NCBI GenBank assembly: GCA_007135845.1
Contig: SLIC01000153.1
Location: 1 to 6,455 of the forward strand
Direction of reading: 5' to 3'
From: Candidatus Brevefilum sp.
GTDB taxonomy: Bacteria; Chloroflexota; Anaerolineae; Anaerolineales; Anaerolineaceae
Length of the DNA: 6,455 bases
Position numbers and translations under genes: made by a program. Below the pieces are notes generated by a model. That model worked only from the letters and a program-made list of their open reading frames with translations, was not told where the DNA came from and made no database searches. Shown in pieces: positions 5,846 to 6,455 of the stretch. Positions within the stretch are counted from its first letter, which is position 1. Each line of letters begins with the position of its first letter.

Positions 5846-5873
5846 ATTATACAATGACTGGCTGGATTGTTAG
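5846..5873 (-). promoter_or_regulatory. Probable sigma70-type promoter of the dehalogenase-like gene
   Basis: A perfect TATAAT occurs on the - strand at 5851-5846, about 24 bases upstream of the start codon. With a 16-base spacer the -35 would be CTAACA (5873-5868), four of six consensus bases. Expected transcription start is near 5839, giving a very short leader that includes the ribosome binding site. Confidence 0.5.
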
Positions 5874-5912
5874 CTCATCTTCGCAATTCTGTTTAATAGC
5901 AGGTATACTATC

Positions 5913-5930
5913 TGATAAGCCTGATTATCA
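5913..5930. promoter_or_regulatory. Small inverted repeat in the divergent intergenic region
   Basis: TGATAA and TTATCA form a perfect 6-bp inverted repeat around a 6-base centre, with AGCA/TGCT further out. It lies upstream of the predicted -35 of the dehalogenase-like gene and could be a regulator site. The evidence is symmetry only. Confidence 0.25.
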
Positions 5931-5946
5931 TGCTGTTTGCTTTCGG

Positions 5947-5974
5947 TTCTCACTGACCCGGGTTATTTTATGAT
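5947..5974 (+). promoter_or_regulatory. Weak candidate promoter for the rightward gene
   Basis: TTCTCA (5947-5952) and TATGAT (5969-5974) are separated by 16 bases. Each is a partial match to the -35 and -10 consensus. If real, the start point would fall near 5981, at the left edge of the palindrome. Weak evidence. Confidence 0.25.
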
Positions 5975-5980
5975 GAAAAT

Positions 5981-5999
5981 AGCCACTGAATCAGTGGCT
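5981..5999. promoter_or_regulatory. 19-bp palindrome, possible operator
   Basis: AGCCACTGA and TCAGTGGCT are exact reverse complements around a single A. The site lies between two divergent genes, 46 to 64 bases upstream of the ATG at 6045 and overlapping the start point predicted from the weak promoter. This is typical of a dimeric repressor site. On the - strand the palindrome is followed by ATTTTC, so an intrinsic terminator for leftward read-through is an alternative. Confidence 0.45.
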
Positions 6000-6044
6000 T
6001 GAGCGATAGAACCTGATTTGAGACCTGTTATTAAACCAGAAATT

Positions 6045-6455
6045 ATGACCAATTTTCAAACCCTGCCCGATGCATATCAACGCATTATTCAAATGGCGCA
6101 AGATCAAAACCAGGTCACTGTTTTGCCGCTGCAGCTATTGGTGGGGGGATGGTCAGGCGCTTATGTTTACCTGGTGAGCGTGTCCTTCAAGCAGACCCAG
6201 CAGGTGGAACACTGCGTGCTCAAACTGGATCGAAAAGGGAAATCACCAAAGTCGGATGAGATCACGCGTCACAATAACGTGCTGAACAAGTCACCAGAGA
6301 GCTTTTCCCGGGAGCATACCCCGGAACTGGTTTTCGACCGCGTCGAAAATGAAGAGGCTGTGGCGATCTTCTATCGGATTGCCGGGCAGTCCCTGCTGGA
6401 ATATCGCCCGCTGTCGAAATTTGAACAGCCGCGGCAGCTCATCTCAATCTTTGAA
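6045..6455 (+). CDS. Kinase-like N-terminal domain protein, truncated by window end
   Basis: The first 137 residues are visible and the frame is still open at the window edge. I do not recognise a named gene. The pattern suggests the N-lobe of a protein-kinase-like or aminoglycoside-phosphotransferase-like fold. LLVGGWSGAYVYLV (residues 31-44) resembles a glycine-rich nucleotide loop; CVLKLDRKGK (57-66) a beta-3 strand with candidate ATP-binding Lys60; DEITRHNNVL (71-80) a helix with candidate Glu72; and VENEEAVAIFYRIAGQSL (100-117) strands leading to the hinge. The catalytic loop would lie beyond the window. Similar domains occur in NTPase-linked conflict systems of multicellular bacteria (the ternary-complex-associated domains described by Aravind's group), but that link is only inference. 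ATG 6045 has no strong ribosome binding site; the frame is open back to a stop at 6000, with a TTG at 6018 as an alternative start. The gene is divergent from the dehalogenase-like gene. Confidence 0.7.
   Translation, partial: MTNFQTLPDAYQRIIQMAQDQNQVTVLPLQLLVGGWSGAYVYLVSVSFKQTQQVEHCVLKLDRKGKSPKSDEITRHNNVLNKSPESFSREHTPELVFDRVENEEAVAIFYRIAGQSLLEYRPLSKFEQPRQLISIFE

Overview
This window looks like a chromosomal segment from an anaerobic, GC-rich bacterium. My best guess is Chloroflexota, near Anaerolineae. The guess rests on the overall protein character and on a membrane-anchored reductive-dehalogenase-like protein with no partner anchor gene. It is inference: there is no rRNA or other marker to confirm it.

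Left block (1-3258, + strand): a tightly packed run of three genes. The first is the C-terminal three quarters of the mismatch-repair endonuclease MutL, whose 5' end lies outside the window. The second is a PfkB/ribokinase-family small-molecule kinase starting 9 bp later. The third is a zinc-dependent medium-chain dehydrogenase starting 1 bp after the kinase stop. The spacing suggests co-transcription. Kinase and dehydrogenase probably act on related sugar, polyol or nucleoside substrates, but the substrate cannot be read from sequence.

Middle block (3259-4475): the unusual part. A short AT-rich gene on the - strand encodes a 123-residue DUF1801/Fra(YdhG)-type iron-chaperone-like protein. It is bracketed by two direct copies of a 245-bp non-coding element (3448-3692 and 4231-4475, about 82% identical by hand count). 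The copies are collinear along their whole length and carry conserved stem-loops, with nearly all changes falling in loops or preserving pairing. A 29-bp remnant of the element's right end (3320-3348) and a 91-bp unit with perfect 15-bp inverted ends (3359-3449) lie immediately to the left. The right end of the second copy supplies the stop codon of the next gene.

Right block (4470-6455): a 450-residue protein with three N-terminal membrane helices and a C-terminal reductive-dehalogenase-like, corrinoid and two-[4Fe-4S] domain is encoded on the - strand. It has a clear ribosome binding site and a perfect TATAAT -10 box. Its divergent neighbour on the + strand (from 6045, cut by the window end) begins like the N-lobe of a protein-kinase-like or phosphotransferase-like fold. 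It may belong to a signalling or conflict system. The 222-bp divergent intergenic region holds a 19-bp near-perfect palindrome that could be an operator.

The best candidates for something undescribed are the paired structured repeats around the iron-chaperone-like gene, and the orphan self-anchored dehalogenase-like protein.
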